The notes under the pieces were generated by a model. It did no database searches and had not been told where the DNA came from. It saw nothing but the letters and a program-made list of their open reading frames with translations. Shown here in pieces: positions 1 to 4,912 of a DNA stretch of 5,093 nucleotides. Both the position numbers and the translations under genes were made by a program. Within the stretch, counting starts at the first letter, position 1. Each line of letters opens with the position of its first letter. The stretch comes from RGIG6904 sp024680835 (GTDB lineage Bacteria > Bacillota > Clostridia > Lachnospirales > Lachnospiraceae): assembly GCA_024680835.1 (NCBI GenBank), contig JAILBP010000248.1, forward strand, positions 1 to 5,093. Reading direction: 5' to 3'.

Positions 1-248
1 GTTACAATCCGATCCGGCGATGTGATTCCTATTATTTCATCTCCTGTTATAAATGTCACATTATCATCTGCATAACAGCTCCCTGTATGTTTATATTATC
101 TTCATAACCTTCAGCTTTAACGGAAATAAGGTCATTGGCTAAGACTTCGCCTCAAAGCAGTACGGTGTAATAAAGAAATCTCTTCCTTCATGGTTCCGAA
201 TTAACTTTAGCACAACGCAACAAATTTTTAAATTTTTTATTTTGGGTA
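1..248. other. Upstream region without a convincing gene
   Basis: No intact gene is visible here. The minus strand contains two protein-like stretches in different frames. One, read from about 150 down to 85, gives ...LANDLISVKAEGYEDN...; the other, read from about 95 to the left edge, gives ...ADDNVTFITGDEIIGI.... They are separated by a frame change and stop codons, so at most this is a decayed gene remnant. The plus strand also reads open from the left edge to a TAA at 73-75, without a recognisable product. Bases about 223-248 are very A/T-rich, directly upstream of the -35 box, and could act as an UP element for the operon promoter. Confidence 0.5.
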
Positions 249-277
249 TTGACAAATCTGTATACGCACTGTATATT
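249..277 (+). promoter_or_regulatory. Housekeeping-type promoter of the ABC operon
   Basis: A perfect -35 box TTGACA (249-254) is followed by a 17-base spacer and a -10 box TATATT (272-277), one base from TATAAT. An A/T-rich tract lies upstream. Transcription should start near 284, giving a leader of about 35 bases before the first ATG at 320. The -10 box lies inside the left arm of a strong inverted repeat, so it looks like a strong promoter held down by a repressor. The start site is predicted, not shown. Confidence 0.85.
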
Positions 278-301
278 GCCATATATACAGTTGATAAACA
301 G
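258..301. promoter_or_regulatory. Probable GntR/YtrA operator, four half-sites
   Basis: The core is a perfect inverted repeat: CTGTATAT (269-276), a six-base spacer, then ATATACAG (283-290). Outside it, on exactly the same centre (279/280), lie CTGTATA (258-264) and TAAACAG (295-301), which match as an inverted repeat at six of seven positions. Inner and outer half-sites are 11 bases apart, one helical turn. The core covers the -10 box and predicted start site, so a bound dimer would block RNA polymerase. The likely ligand is the YtrA-type regulator encoded at 1945-2340. CTGT...ACAG palindromes fit the general style of that subfamily, but the pairing is inferred. Confidence 0.75.
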
Positions 302-319
302 TTGAAATGAGGTTTGAAT

Positions 320-1162
320 ATGATCACATTTAACGGAATCCATAAGGAACTCAGTAAGTTCGAGCTGAAAGACATATCCTTTGAGATCCACGAAGGCTGC
401 ATCTGCGGGCTTGTTGGAAGGAACGGAGCAGGAAAGACCACGATACTGAATCTACTTCTGGGGCTCTTACGACCAGATACCGGAGAGCTTACAATCGACG
501 GGATGAGCTACGCAGCAGATGAAAAGAAGATCAGAGAGCTCCTCGGCTGCGTGCTTGTGGATGAACTCTTCATACCGCAGCTTTCACCGGAAGACAACGG
601 CGCTTACTTCGGCAGTTTCTACAGTGCTTATGATAATGAAGCATACCTTAATTACCTGGAGCTGTTCAGGATTGCCGGCCGAAAACATTTCCGGGAATTA
701 TCGAAAGGTCAGAAGCTGAAATGCCAGTTTGCCTTCGCTCTTTCGACAAAGCCAAAGTACCTGATCCTGGATGAGCCTACCGCCAACTTCGATCCGGAAT
801 TCCGGGAAGATTTTTGGAGACTGATAAAGGAATTCATAAACGACGGAAAACATTCCGTGCTGCTGGCAACACATCTTACCGACGACCTGGACCGCATGGC
901 AGACGAGCTGATATTCCTCGACAAAGGCATGACGGTGTACACCGGCGACATGGAAAACTTCAGAGAGAGTTACCGGATACTCAGCGGCGAAATGTATATG
1001 ATAAAAAATCTAAATAAGAAGTATGTACTCGGTTCGGAGGAAGGAAAGTATTCCTCGAAGGCTCTGGTGATAAATAACGGCAATCTGCCGCAGGGGCTGA
1101 TAAGCGCTCCGCCTACGATAGAAGAATTTATGTATTATTTCGCACGAGGTGACAGATGTTAA
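320..1162 (+). CDS. ABC transporter ATP-binding protein (BcrA/YtrB type)
   Basis: Protein of 280 residues forming a cytoplasmic ATPase subunit that should power the membrane protein encoded next. Visible motifs are Walker A GRNGAGKTT (33-41), signature LSKGQ (127-131), Walker B YLILDEPT with catalytic Glu152 (147-154), D-loop NFD (156-158) and switch His185 (ATHL). The usual Q-loop glutamine is replaced by an acidic pair, Asp81-Glu82 (CVLVDELF). After about residue 210 a 70-residue tail ends in PTIEEFMYYF, like the C-terminal extension of bacitracin-type (BcrA) exporters. Start chosen at ATG 320 because GAGG (309-312) lies 7 bases before it; a TTG at 314 would put the start almost on the ribosome site. 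First gene of the operon, directly behind the operator. Its stop codon sits inside a stem-loop. Substrate unknown; ATPase role certain, exporter subtype inferred. Confidence 0.93.
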   Translation: MITFNGIHKELSKFELKDISFEIHEGCICGLVGRNGAGKTTILNLLLGLLRPDTGELTIDGMSYAADEKKIRELLGCVLVDELFIPQLSPEDNGAYFGSFYSAYDNEAYLNYLELFRIAGRKHFRELSKGQKLKCQFAFALSTKPKYLILDEPTANFDPEFREDFWRLIKEFINDGKHSVLLATHLTDDLDRMADELIFLDKGMTVYTGDMENFRESYRILSGEMYMIKNLNKKYVLGSEEGKYSSKALVINNGNLPQGLISAPPTIEEFMYYFARGDRC

Positions 1163-1200
1163 CGAATCCGAGTAAAACGAAGGATGAGTTTACATCTGTC
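1151..1200 (+). repeat. Stem-loop copy 1 (tandem structured RNA motif)
   Basis: The outer stem GACAGATGT (1151-1159) pairs perfectly with ACATCTGTC (1192-1200). Going inward there is a U-U mismatch, AAC/GTT (1161-1163/1188-1190), tandem G-A mismatches (GA 1164-1165 opposite GA 1186-1187) and ATCC/GGAT (1166-1169/1182-1185). Then come a GA/GAA internal loop, GT/AC and an AAA triloop. The ATPase 1 stop codon (1160-1162) lies in the stem. No T-run follows, so this is not an ordinary terminator. Copy 2, 10 bases downstream, has the same plan. Confidence 0.7.
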
Positions 1201-1209
1201 CCTACAGGA

Positions 1210-1253
1210 TCACTTAACGAGGACGAGTCGAAGACGAAGTACGAGTTTAGTGA
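1210..1253 (+). repeat. Stem-loop copy 2 (tandem structured RNA motif)
   Basis: The outer stem TCACT (1210-1214) pairs with AGTGA (1249-1253). Inward it repeats copy 1: U-U mismatch, AAC/GTT (1216-1218/1245-1247), tandem G-A mismatches (1219-1220/1243-1244) and a four-base helix with one G-A mismatch (GGAC/GTAC). Then come the GA/GAA internal loop, GTC/GAC (1227-1229/1233-1235) and a GAA triloop. It ends four bases before the ribosome binding site of the membrane-protein gene, so its folding could affect translation of that gene. Function is inferred only. Confidence 0.7.
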
Positions 1254-1257
1254 CATC

Positions 1258-1265
1258 GGAGGTGA
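1258..1265 (+). promoter_or_regulatory. Ribosome binding site fixing the start at 1271
   Basis: GGAGGTGA, an almost complete anti-16S match, ends five bases before ATG 1271. It rules out the upstream in-frame ATG at 1184, which lies in the middle of stem-loop copy 1 and has no comparable site. Confidence 0.9.
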
Positions 1266-1270
1266 CAAGA

Positions 1271-1951
1271 ATGATCAGAAAACAATTTAGTGATTATATC
1301 CTTACAGGAAAAAACACACATCTGAAAGATATGAAAAGAAACGGTATTCCGTTAGGAATTGGTGATATAGCAATATTTCCCCTGTGTCTTCAGCTAATGG
1401 TGATCATCAGAGGCATCATGGGATACAGATTCGAGATGATACGTGATACCATATTGCTCTTGGGCTTTTTCTTCATCTGGGTCTCACAGATCAAGCATCC
1501 CCTGAAGCTTGACAGAATGCATTACCTCTGCCCGATGGATGAAAAGGAACGAGGCGCTTACTTAAAAAACGCCTTTGTCTTCCGCGGCTGTCTGCATACG
1601 ATGCTGGTCGTTGCGATCTGCCTTATACTGTTTTTTACATTCAGAGTAAATGTGATCGCCATCGTGTACATCCTGCTCGACGGTATCATGTATTGCTTTC
1701 TCAGTAATGTAAGAGACAGAAAACGTGATTTTATCAGAGCGGTGTTTTTGAAACCGGTATTGTTCTTATCGGCTTATCTGCAGTTTGTACTTCCCGCAAC
1801 GGAATTACAGAAAGACGATTATTTCTTTATCGCCTGTTCCTTTGCTTTCCTATTGCTGATAGAGCTTCCGATGTTCGTATCGAATATGAAAGCCGTAAAA
1901 AATGATATCGAATGTATCGCTATAAGTGAGGAGGAACTGTATAAATGCTGA
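1271..1951 (+). CDS. ABC transporter membrane protein, six helices
   Basis: Protein of 226 residues, probably the membrane half of the transporter powered by the preceding ATPase. Hydrophobic segments lie at about 33-52, 56-74, 104-124, 126-145, 157-177 and 183-204, so six helices are likely. The polar loop between helices 2 and 3 (about 75-103) contains HPLKLDRMHYLCPMDEKERG; a position-specific R..YL.P...ER pattern here is common in small ABC-2-like permeases and probably contacts the ATPase. No sequence-level family name is recognised, so the assignment rests on topology, that loop and context. An open frame back to 1184 exists, but its added residues are low-quality arginine/serine-rich sequence from the stem-loop region. 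The 3' end overlaps the regulator gene by 7 bases, indicating translational coupling. Substrate unknown. Confidence 0.8.
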   Translation: MIRKQFSDYILTGKNTHLKDMKRNGIPLGIGDIAIFPLCLQLMVIIRGIMGYRFEMIRDTILLLGFFFIWVSQIKHPLKLDRMHYLCPMDEKERGAYLKNAFVFRGCLHTMLVVAICLILFFTFRVNVIAIVYILLDGIMYCFLSNVRDRKRDFIRAVFLKPVLFLSAYLQFVLPATELQKDDYFFIACSFAFLLLIELPMFVSNMKAVKNDIECIAISEEELYKC

Positions 1952-2340
1952 AAATAAATATAATGCCCCAGGGCACGCTTGCAATATACGAACAGATAGT
2001 AAATCAGCTAAAGAACGCAATCGTAAACGATGACCTGAAAGCCGGAGCGGCGCTGCCGTCCATTCGAAATCTTGCGGCGGATCTGTCGGTGAGCGTCATC
2101 ACGACCAAGCGCGCATATGAAGAACTCGAAAAAGAAGGGCTCATCAGATCCGTTGCCGGCAAAGGCTTTTACGTATGTGAGTACAACACGGATTACCTGA
2201 TGGAAAAGCAGTTGATGATGATCGAGAAACGTCTGGGCGAAGTCATATACGAGGTAAAGCATGCAGGCATCTCAAAAGAGGATTTTCTTGAAATGGCCGA
2301 AACACTGTATGAGGGAGAAACGATCATGACGAAGTCATGA
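1945..2340 (+). CDS. GntR-family regulator, YtrA subfamily
   Basis: Protein of 131 residues, the size typical of YtrA-type GntR repressors. A winged helix-turn-helix covers about residues 11-77, with family-defining words YEQIVNQLKNAI, LPSIRNLAADLSVS, TTKRAYEELEKEGLI and GKGFYV. The remaining 50 residues (about 84-131) are predicted helical, the short dimerisation tail of this subfamily; there is no large ligand domain of FadR, HutC or MocR type. YtrA-type regulators are usually encoded with the ABC transporter they control. Here the gene unusually sits in the middle of the operon, between the two ATPase/permease pairs. GAGGAGG (1928-1934) precedes the ATG by 10 bases, inside the previous gene. 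The likely target is the palindrome at 258-301, making an autoregulated repressor. The last codons lie within a hairpin. Family certain, target inferred. Confidence 0.93.
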   Translation: MLKINIMPQGTLAIYEQIVNQLKNAIVNDDLKAGAALPSIRNLAADLSVSVITTKRAYEELEKEGLIRSVAGKGFYVCEYNTDYLMEKQLMMIEKRLGEVIYEVKHAGISKEDFLEMAETLYEGETIMTKS

Positions 2341-2354
2341 TTTGTAATCGTTTC
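2317..2354 (+). repeat. Hairpin over the regulator stop codon
   Basis: An inner perfect stem, ATCATGAC (2323-2330) with GTCATGAT (2334-2341), is closed by a GAA triloop. An outer pair, GAAACGAT (2317-2324) with ATCGTTTC (2347-2354), can extend the structure with a bulge on the 3' side; two bases are shared, so inner and outer stems compete at the junction. It overlaps the last codons and TGA of the GntR gene. A T-run is lacking, so it is more likely a stability or processing element than a terminator. Confidence 0.6.
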
Positions 2355-2363
2355 GACCGATAT

Positions 2364-2389
2364 GGCAGGATTCGTTTACGAATCGTGCC
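2364..2389 (+). repeat. Hairpin before the second ATPase gene
   Basis: GGCA (2364-2367) pairs with TGCC (2386-2389); after one G-G mismatch, GATTCG (2369-2374) pairs with CGAATC (2379-2384) around a TTTA loop. It ends 14 bases before the ribosome binding site at 2404. With the preceding hairpin it forms a second hairpin pair in an intercistronic gap, echoing the pair at 1151-1253, though without the G-A internal loops. Confidence 0.6.
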
Positions 2390-2403
2390 GATACAAATTA
2401 TAC

Positions 2404-2409
2404 AAGGAG
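2404..2409 (+). promoter_or_regulatory. Ribosome binding site fixing the start at 2418
   Basis: AAGGAG lies eight bases before ATG 2418. It excludes the upstream in-frame ATG at 2337, which overlaps the GntR stop codon and would translate both hairpins into an arginine/isoleucine-rich leader with no family resemblance. Confidence 0.88.
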
Positions 2410-2417
2410 TAACCGCA

Positions 2418-3068
2418 ATGAGTGATACATGTCTTGAATTTAAAAACGTCTGCGGAAAAAGCAAAAAGTTTGCGCTTAAGGATGTGAACTTTGCGCTCGA
2501 ACCCGGATACATCTATGCGATCACAGGTGAGAACGGCGCCGGAAAATCGACTCTCATGAAATACATCTTAAGCGAAAAAATCTTATATACCGGCAGCATA
2601 TTATTTGAAGGAGAAGAGATCGTCGGACGTCATGCGGATATCATGAACGCCATAGGCTTTGTATCCGAGGACAACGTGTTTTTCGAAGAACGCTCCGCAA
2701 TACAGATTGGAGAACTGCTCGGTGTCTTCTATTATAACTTCGATATAGAGCTTTATAAGAAAACACTCAAGTCTGTAGATATCGCGGAGAACAAAACCTA
2801 TATGAAGATGTCCAGAGGCGAAAAGATTAAAATGCAGCTGGCTTTCGCTATAGCACACAGACCAAGACTTCTGCTCCTGGATGAAGCAACAGCCGGTCTG
2901 GATCCGGTGTATAGGATAGAGTTTTTCAATGCACTCAGAAAACTAATGGCGGAAGAAAACGTCACAGTACTGATGAGCAGTCACAATATGACAGAGATAG
3001 AGAAGAACACGGATTACGTAGCCATCATGAAAGACGGCAGATTGGGAGAATTCAATGAAAGCATTTAA
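2418..3068 (+). CDS. ABC transporter ATP-binding protein, second copy
   Basis: Protein of 216 residues, a compact ATPase without the C-terminal tail of the first one. Motifs are Walker A GENGAGKST (37-45), divergent signature MSRGE (131-135) followed by KIKMQLAFAIAHRP, Walker B LLLLDEAT with catalytic Glu156 (151-158), D-loop GLD (160-162) and switch His189 (SSHN). The Q-loop position again carries acidic residues, Glu84-Asp85 (FVSEDNVFF), instead of glutamine. The shared acidic Q-loop and the QxAFA words after the signature suggest that the two ATPases are distant paralogs of the YtrB/BcrA group. They could pair with each other or serve separate permeases. The 3' end overlaps the next gene by 14 bases. 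An ATPase is certain; partner and substrate are inferred. Confidence 0.92.
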   Translation: MSDTCLEFKNVCGKSKKFALKDVNFALEPGYIYAITGENGAGKSTLMKYILSEKILYTGSILFEGEEIVGRHADIMNAIGFVSEDNVFFEERSAIQIGELLGVFYYNFDIELYKKTLKSVDIAENKTYMKMSRGEKIKMQLAFAIAHRPRLLLLDEATAGLDPVYRIEFFNALRKLMAEENVTVLMSSHNMTEIEKNTDYVAIMKDGRLGEFNESI

Positions 3069-3552
3069 AGAAGATAGAAAACAACAGGATCGGATCGCAG
3101 CATTCTATAAGGAAGAAACCACATATTTTCCAAACCATGTATTGTTGAATTTTGTAGCCATATTCCTGATAGTGGTATCTTCGATGCTGAATATCATACC
3201 CTGTCTGGAATACGAGGACGGTTTTATCAAGGTTGCAATTTACGGATGCATACTCTTTGCGCAGGGAATATTCATTTATGCGTCAAAGTATGCGACCTTT
3301 ACCGAACCCCTGACCAAAAAGATGACGAGTATCGCAAAACTCACAAAGTATCTTCCTGTAAACAGGATGCAGCTTACAATATTTAGGATCAAAAAAATCC
3401 TAAAGCCCTGCCTTATCTCAACCGCTATAGTTGTGACCATTCGCCTTTTGATATCCTTCGGAGTACACGGCTCGGCTACGGTATGGGATGTACTTATGCC
3501 TCTTGGGCTTATGGTCGTATGGCCGGTACTTATCGAACTTATGAGATACTGA
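3055..3552 (+). CDS. Small membrane protein, partner of second ATPase
   Basis: Protein of 165 residues with four hydrophobic segments, at about 29-49, 57-77, 117-136 and 142-162. The loop between segments 2 and 3 contains KLTKYLPVNRMQLTIFRIKKI, which resembles the YLCPMDEKER loop of the first membrane protein (spacing of tyrosine, leucine, proline and a basic residue). The two proteins therefore look distantly related. Compared with the 226-residue first protein, this one lacks about 55 residues, equal to the last two helices. Start ATG 3055 has GGGAG (3044-3048) six bases upstream, inside the ATPase gene, so the two are translationally coupled. It is either a naturally short permease or a shortened one; a hydrophobic stretch continues in another frame just after the stop. 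Likely forms the membrane channel for the second ATPase. Confidence 0.72.
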   Translation: MKAFKEDRKQQDRIAAFYKEETTYFPNHVLLNFVAIFLIVVSSMLNIIPCLEYEDGFIKVAIYGCILFAQGIFIYASKYATFTEPLTKKMTSIAKLTKYLPVNRMQLTIFRIKKILKPCLISTAIVVTIRLLISFGVHGSATVWDVLMPLGLMVVWPVLIELMRY

Positions 3553-3572
3553 AACAAATCTTGATTTTTGTT

Positions 3573-3602
3573 TGTAACCTTTTTGTCCCATGGATCGTAT
3601 TA
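3573..3602 (+). promoter_or_regulatory. ECF-type promoter of the sigma gene
   Basis: TGTAACCTTTTT (3573-3584) carries the AAC -35 core followed by a T-run, and CGTATTA (3596-3602) is the -10. AAC and CGTA are 17 bases apart. This matches the TGTAAC-N16/17-CGTA/CGTC promoters recognised by Bacillus SigX/SigW-like and clostridial ECF factors. It lies 46 bases before the sigma start codon, so positive autoregulation is the natural reading. It would separate sigma and anti-sigma expression from the GntR-controlled promoter. Confidence 0.7.
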
Positions 3603-3647
3603 TGTGTGAAAGGCCTTTCTGAATATTATATTTCGGGGACATTTATT

Positions 3648-4148
3648 ATGAGAGAACCTGTTGAAAAACTGATAGAACAGTACCAGAAGCATGTATTTGC
3701 GGCAGCTTTCAGTGTATGTCAGAATATTGCGGATGCGGATGATGTTGTGCAGGATACTTTCTTAAAGTATCACTACTCCAAAAAAGAATTTTCATCGCAG
3801 GAACATATCAAAGCCTGGCTGCTGCGCGTAGCGATCAATAAAGCCAAAGATCATTTACGGAGCTTTTGGAAAAGAAACACAATATCTTTTGAAGAGCTTA
3901 TGACAGCTTCACCGGACAATGAAGAATTATCCCTCGAGCAAAAAGACGAAGGAAAAAGGATCCTGGAAGATGTCATGAAGCTTCCGACCAAGTACCGCAT
4001 TGTGATACATCTGTTTTATTATGAAGACCTTTCCGTTGCAGAGATCGCAAAGGTTCTGAAATTAAGCGAAAGCAACGTAAAAACACGGCTGTCACGTGCC
4101 CGGAATATGCTAAAAAATGAGATCCTGGAGGAAAAAACATATGAATGA
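3648..4148 (+). CDS. ECF-type RNA polymerase sigma factor
   Basis: Protein of 166 residues, a standard ECF (group 4) sigma length. Region 2 covers about residues 8-73: the core-binding segment reads ADADDVVQDTFLKY (28-41), and WLLRVAINKAKDHLR (57-71) contributes to -10 recognition. A variable linker (about 74-101) follows. Region 4 covers about 102-157, with LPTKYRIVIHLFYYEDLS and the helix-turn-helix VAEIAKVLKLSESNVKTRLSRAR for -35 binding. There is no C-terminal extension. Start ATG 3648 is preceded by GGGGA (3635-3639); an open frame back to 3483 gives residues overlapping the previous gene and crossing the predicted promoter, so it is rejected. The gene overlaps the following one by 8 bases, the usual coupling of a sigma factor with its inhibitor. 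Its presence in a GntR/ABC operon suggests an envelope-stress regulon. Family certain, regulon unknown. Confidence 0.93.
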   Translation: MREPVEKLIEQYQKHVFAAAFSVCQNIADADDVVQDTFLKYHYSKKEFSSQEHIKAWLLRVAINKAKDHLRSFWKRNTISFEELMTASPDNEELSLEQKDEGKRILEDVMKLPTKYRIVIHLFYYEDLSVAEIAKVLKLSESNVKTRLSRARNMLKNEILEEKTYE

Positions 4149-4809
4149 AAATGAGACATACAAAAAAGCTTTCGATATGATCGAAAGCAACACAGTGATC
4201 ACAGTCAACTCACTGGATAAGAGGAAGAAAGTTCAGCAAAAACGTCGTATAAAAATGGCAGCATATGCATTTGCAGCATGTGCGATGTTATTTTTAGGCT
4301 CGAATGCCGTGACATATGCCATGACCGGTGAAACATGGTTATCCTATGCCTTTAACACAAAGATCGGAAACGGCGGAGAAATAGCCCTTGAAGAGTATAC
4401 ATCAGACGAGATAAACGATGTTTCGCTTATTTCTTTAGAGCTTAAGGGCAATGAAGATATTGAATATTTCACGCAGGAAGACGGCAGGCTGTTCTTTGTT
4501 TTTGAAGACATCAAAGATGATATCACCGATACATGCACAGGAGATAATTTCTATGCTCACGAGTATTATGACGAAGACGGAGTCCGCCATGTAATAGTGG
4601 TCGGATGCAATAACGGAGAACCACAGTGCGCAGAGTATATTTTTGACGATAACGGCTATGTATTCTGCCTGGCTCCATGTATAGAAAACAGTGCACCGGA
4701 AGATAACCTGCATTTATACCTTGTCAACTCTCCTCTTAACAGAGATATCAGATACGAGGAAGGCAAACCGGACTGGCTTGCCAACGCAGAAAAGTCTCTG
4801 GGTCTGTAA
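4141..4809 (+). CDS. Putative membrane-anchored anti-sigma factor
   Basis: Protein of 222 residues with a basic cytoplasmic N-terminus of about 37 residues (DKRKKVQQKRR at 26-36), one hydrophobic helix at about 39-60 and an acidic outer domain of about 160 residues. This topology, with an 8-base overlap behind an ECF sigma gene, makes it a likely regulator that holds the sigma factor at the membrane. It has no zinc-binding HxxxCxxC motif, so it is not a ZAS-type anti-sigma. The outer domain contains five cysteines (132, 156, 163, 176, 180), which could form disulphides, and ends in EGKPDWLANAEKSLGL. No known family is recognised for it. Start ATG 4141 has GGAGG (4127-4131) nine bases upstream; an open frame back to 4117 lies within the sigma gene. 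Function rests on position and topology. Confidence 0.72.
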   Translation: MNENETYKKAFDMIESNTVITVNSLDKRKKVQQKRRIKMAAYAFAACAMLFLGSNAVTYAMTGETWLSYAFNTKIGNGGEIALEEYTSDEINDVSLISLELKGNEDIEYFTQEDGRLFFVFEDIKDDITDTCTGDNFYAHEYYDEDGVRHVIVVGCNNGEPQCAEYIFDDNGYVFCLAPCIENSAPEDNLHLYLVNSPLNRDIRYEEGKPDWLANAEKSLGL

Positions 4810-4817
4810 TGATCTCT

Positions 4818-4888
4818 TGGGGACGGGGTTAGTGGTTCATTTTTGTATATACCTCCCTTGAGGAAATGAGCCATCAACCTCGTCCCCA
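4818..4888. repeat. 71-bp long-arm inverted repeat (REP/MITE-like)
   Basis: The arm 4818-4842, beginning TGGGGACGGGG, pairs with 4864-4888, ending CGTCCCCA. Of 25 positions, 21 are Watson-Crick, three are G-T wobbles and one (A4831/C4875) is a mismatch. The 21-base top contains a small CCTC/GAGG stem (4852-4855/4860-4863), so the tip is forked. All three wobbles pair on the plus strand but become C-A mismatches on the minus strand, so the plus-strand fold is favoured. No T-run follows on either side. GGGGACG-type termini are seen in REP-like elements mobilised by Y1 (IS200/IS605-like) transposases in Clostridia; that link is inferred. It may also block read-through between the convergent genes. 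Confidence 0.75.
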
Positions 4889-4912
4889 TAGTTCCAAACC
4901 GCTTTTTCGAAA

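Noticed and set aside
1..75. Plus-strand frame open from the left edge to TAA
   Set aside because: Only 24 codons are visible, with no family resemblance; the minus strand is equally protein-like there, so no gene is called.
139..441. Minus-strand frame of 100 codons
   Set aside because: It runs antisense through the operon promoter, operator and the Walker A region of the first ATPase, with no ribosome site or recognisable domain.
1210..1253. Hammerhead-like ribozyme core in stem-loop copy 2 (GA-stem-GAA pattern)
   Set aside because: The essential CUGANGA sequence is absent: the first two bases, including the catalytic-core cytosine, do not match. The same pattern in copy 1 is explained by symmetric internal loops.
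1184..1270. N-terminal extension of the first membrane protein
   Set aside because: The added residues come from the stem-loop repeats, and GGAGGTGA at 1258-1265 clearly serves ATG 1271.
3552..3573. AAACAAA/TTTGTTT inverted repeat as a terminator after the second permease
   Set aside because: The stem is almost entirely A/T and would be unstable; it overlaps the -35 region of the sigma promoter instead.
3483..3647. N-terminal extension of the sigma factor
   Set aside because: It overlaps the previous gene and crosses the predicted ECF promoter; the ATG at 3648 gives the normal sigma region 2 start.
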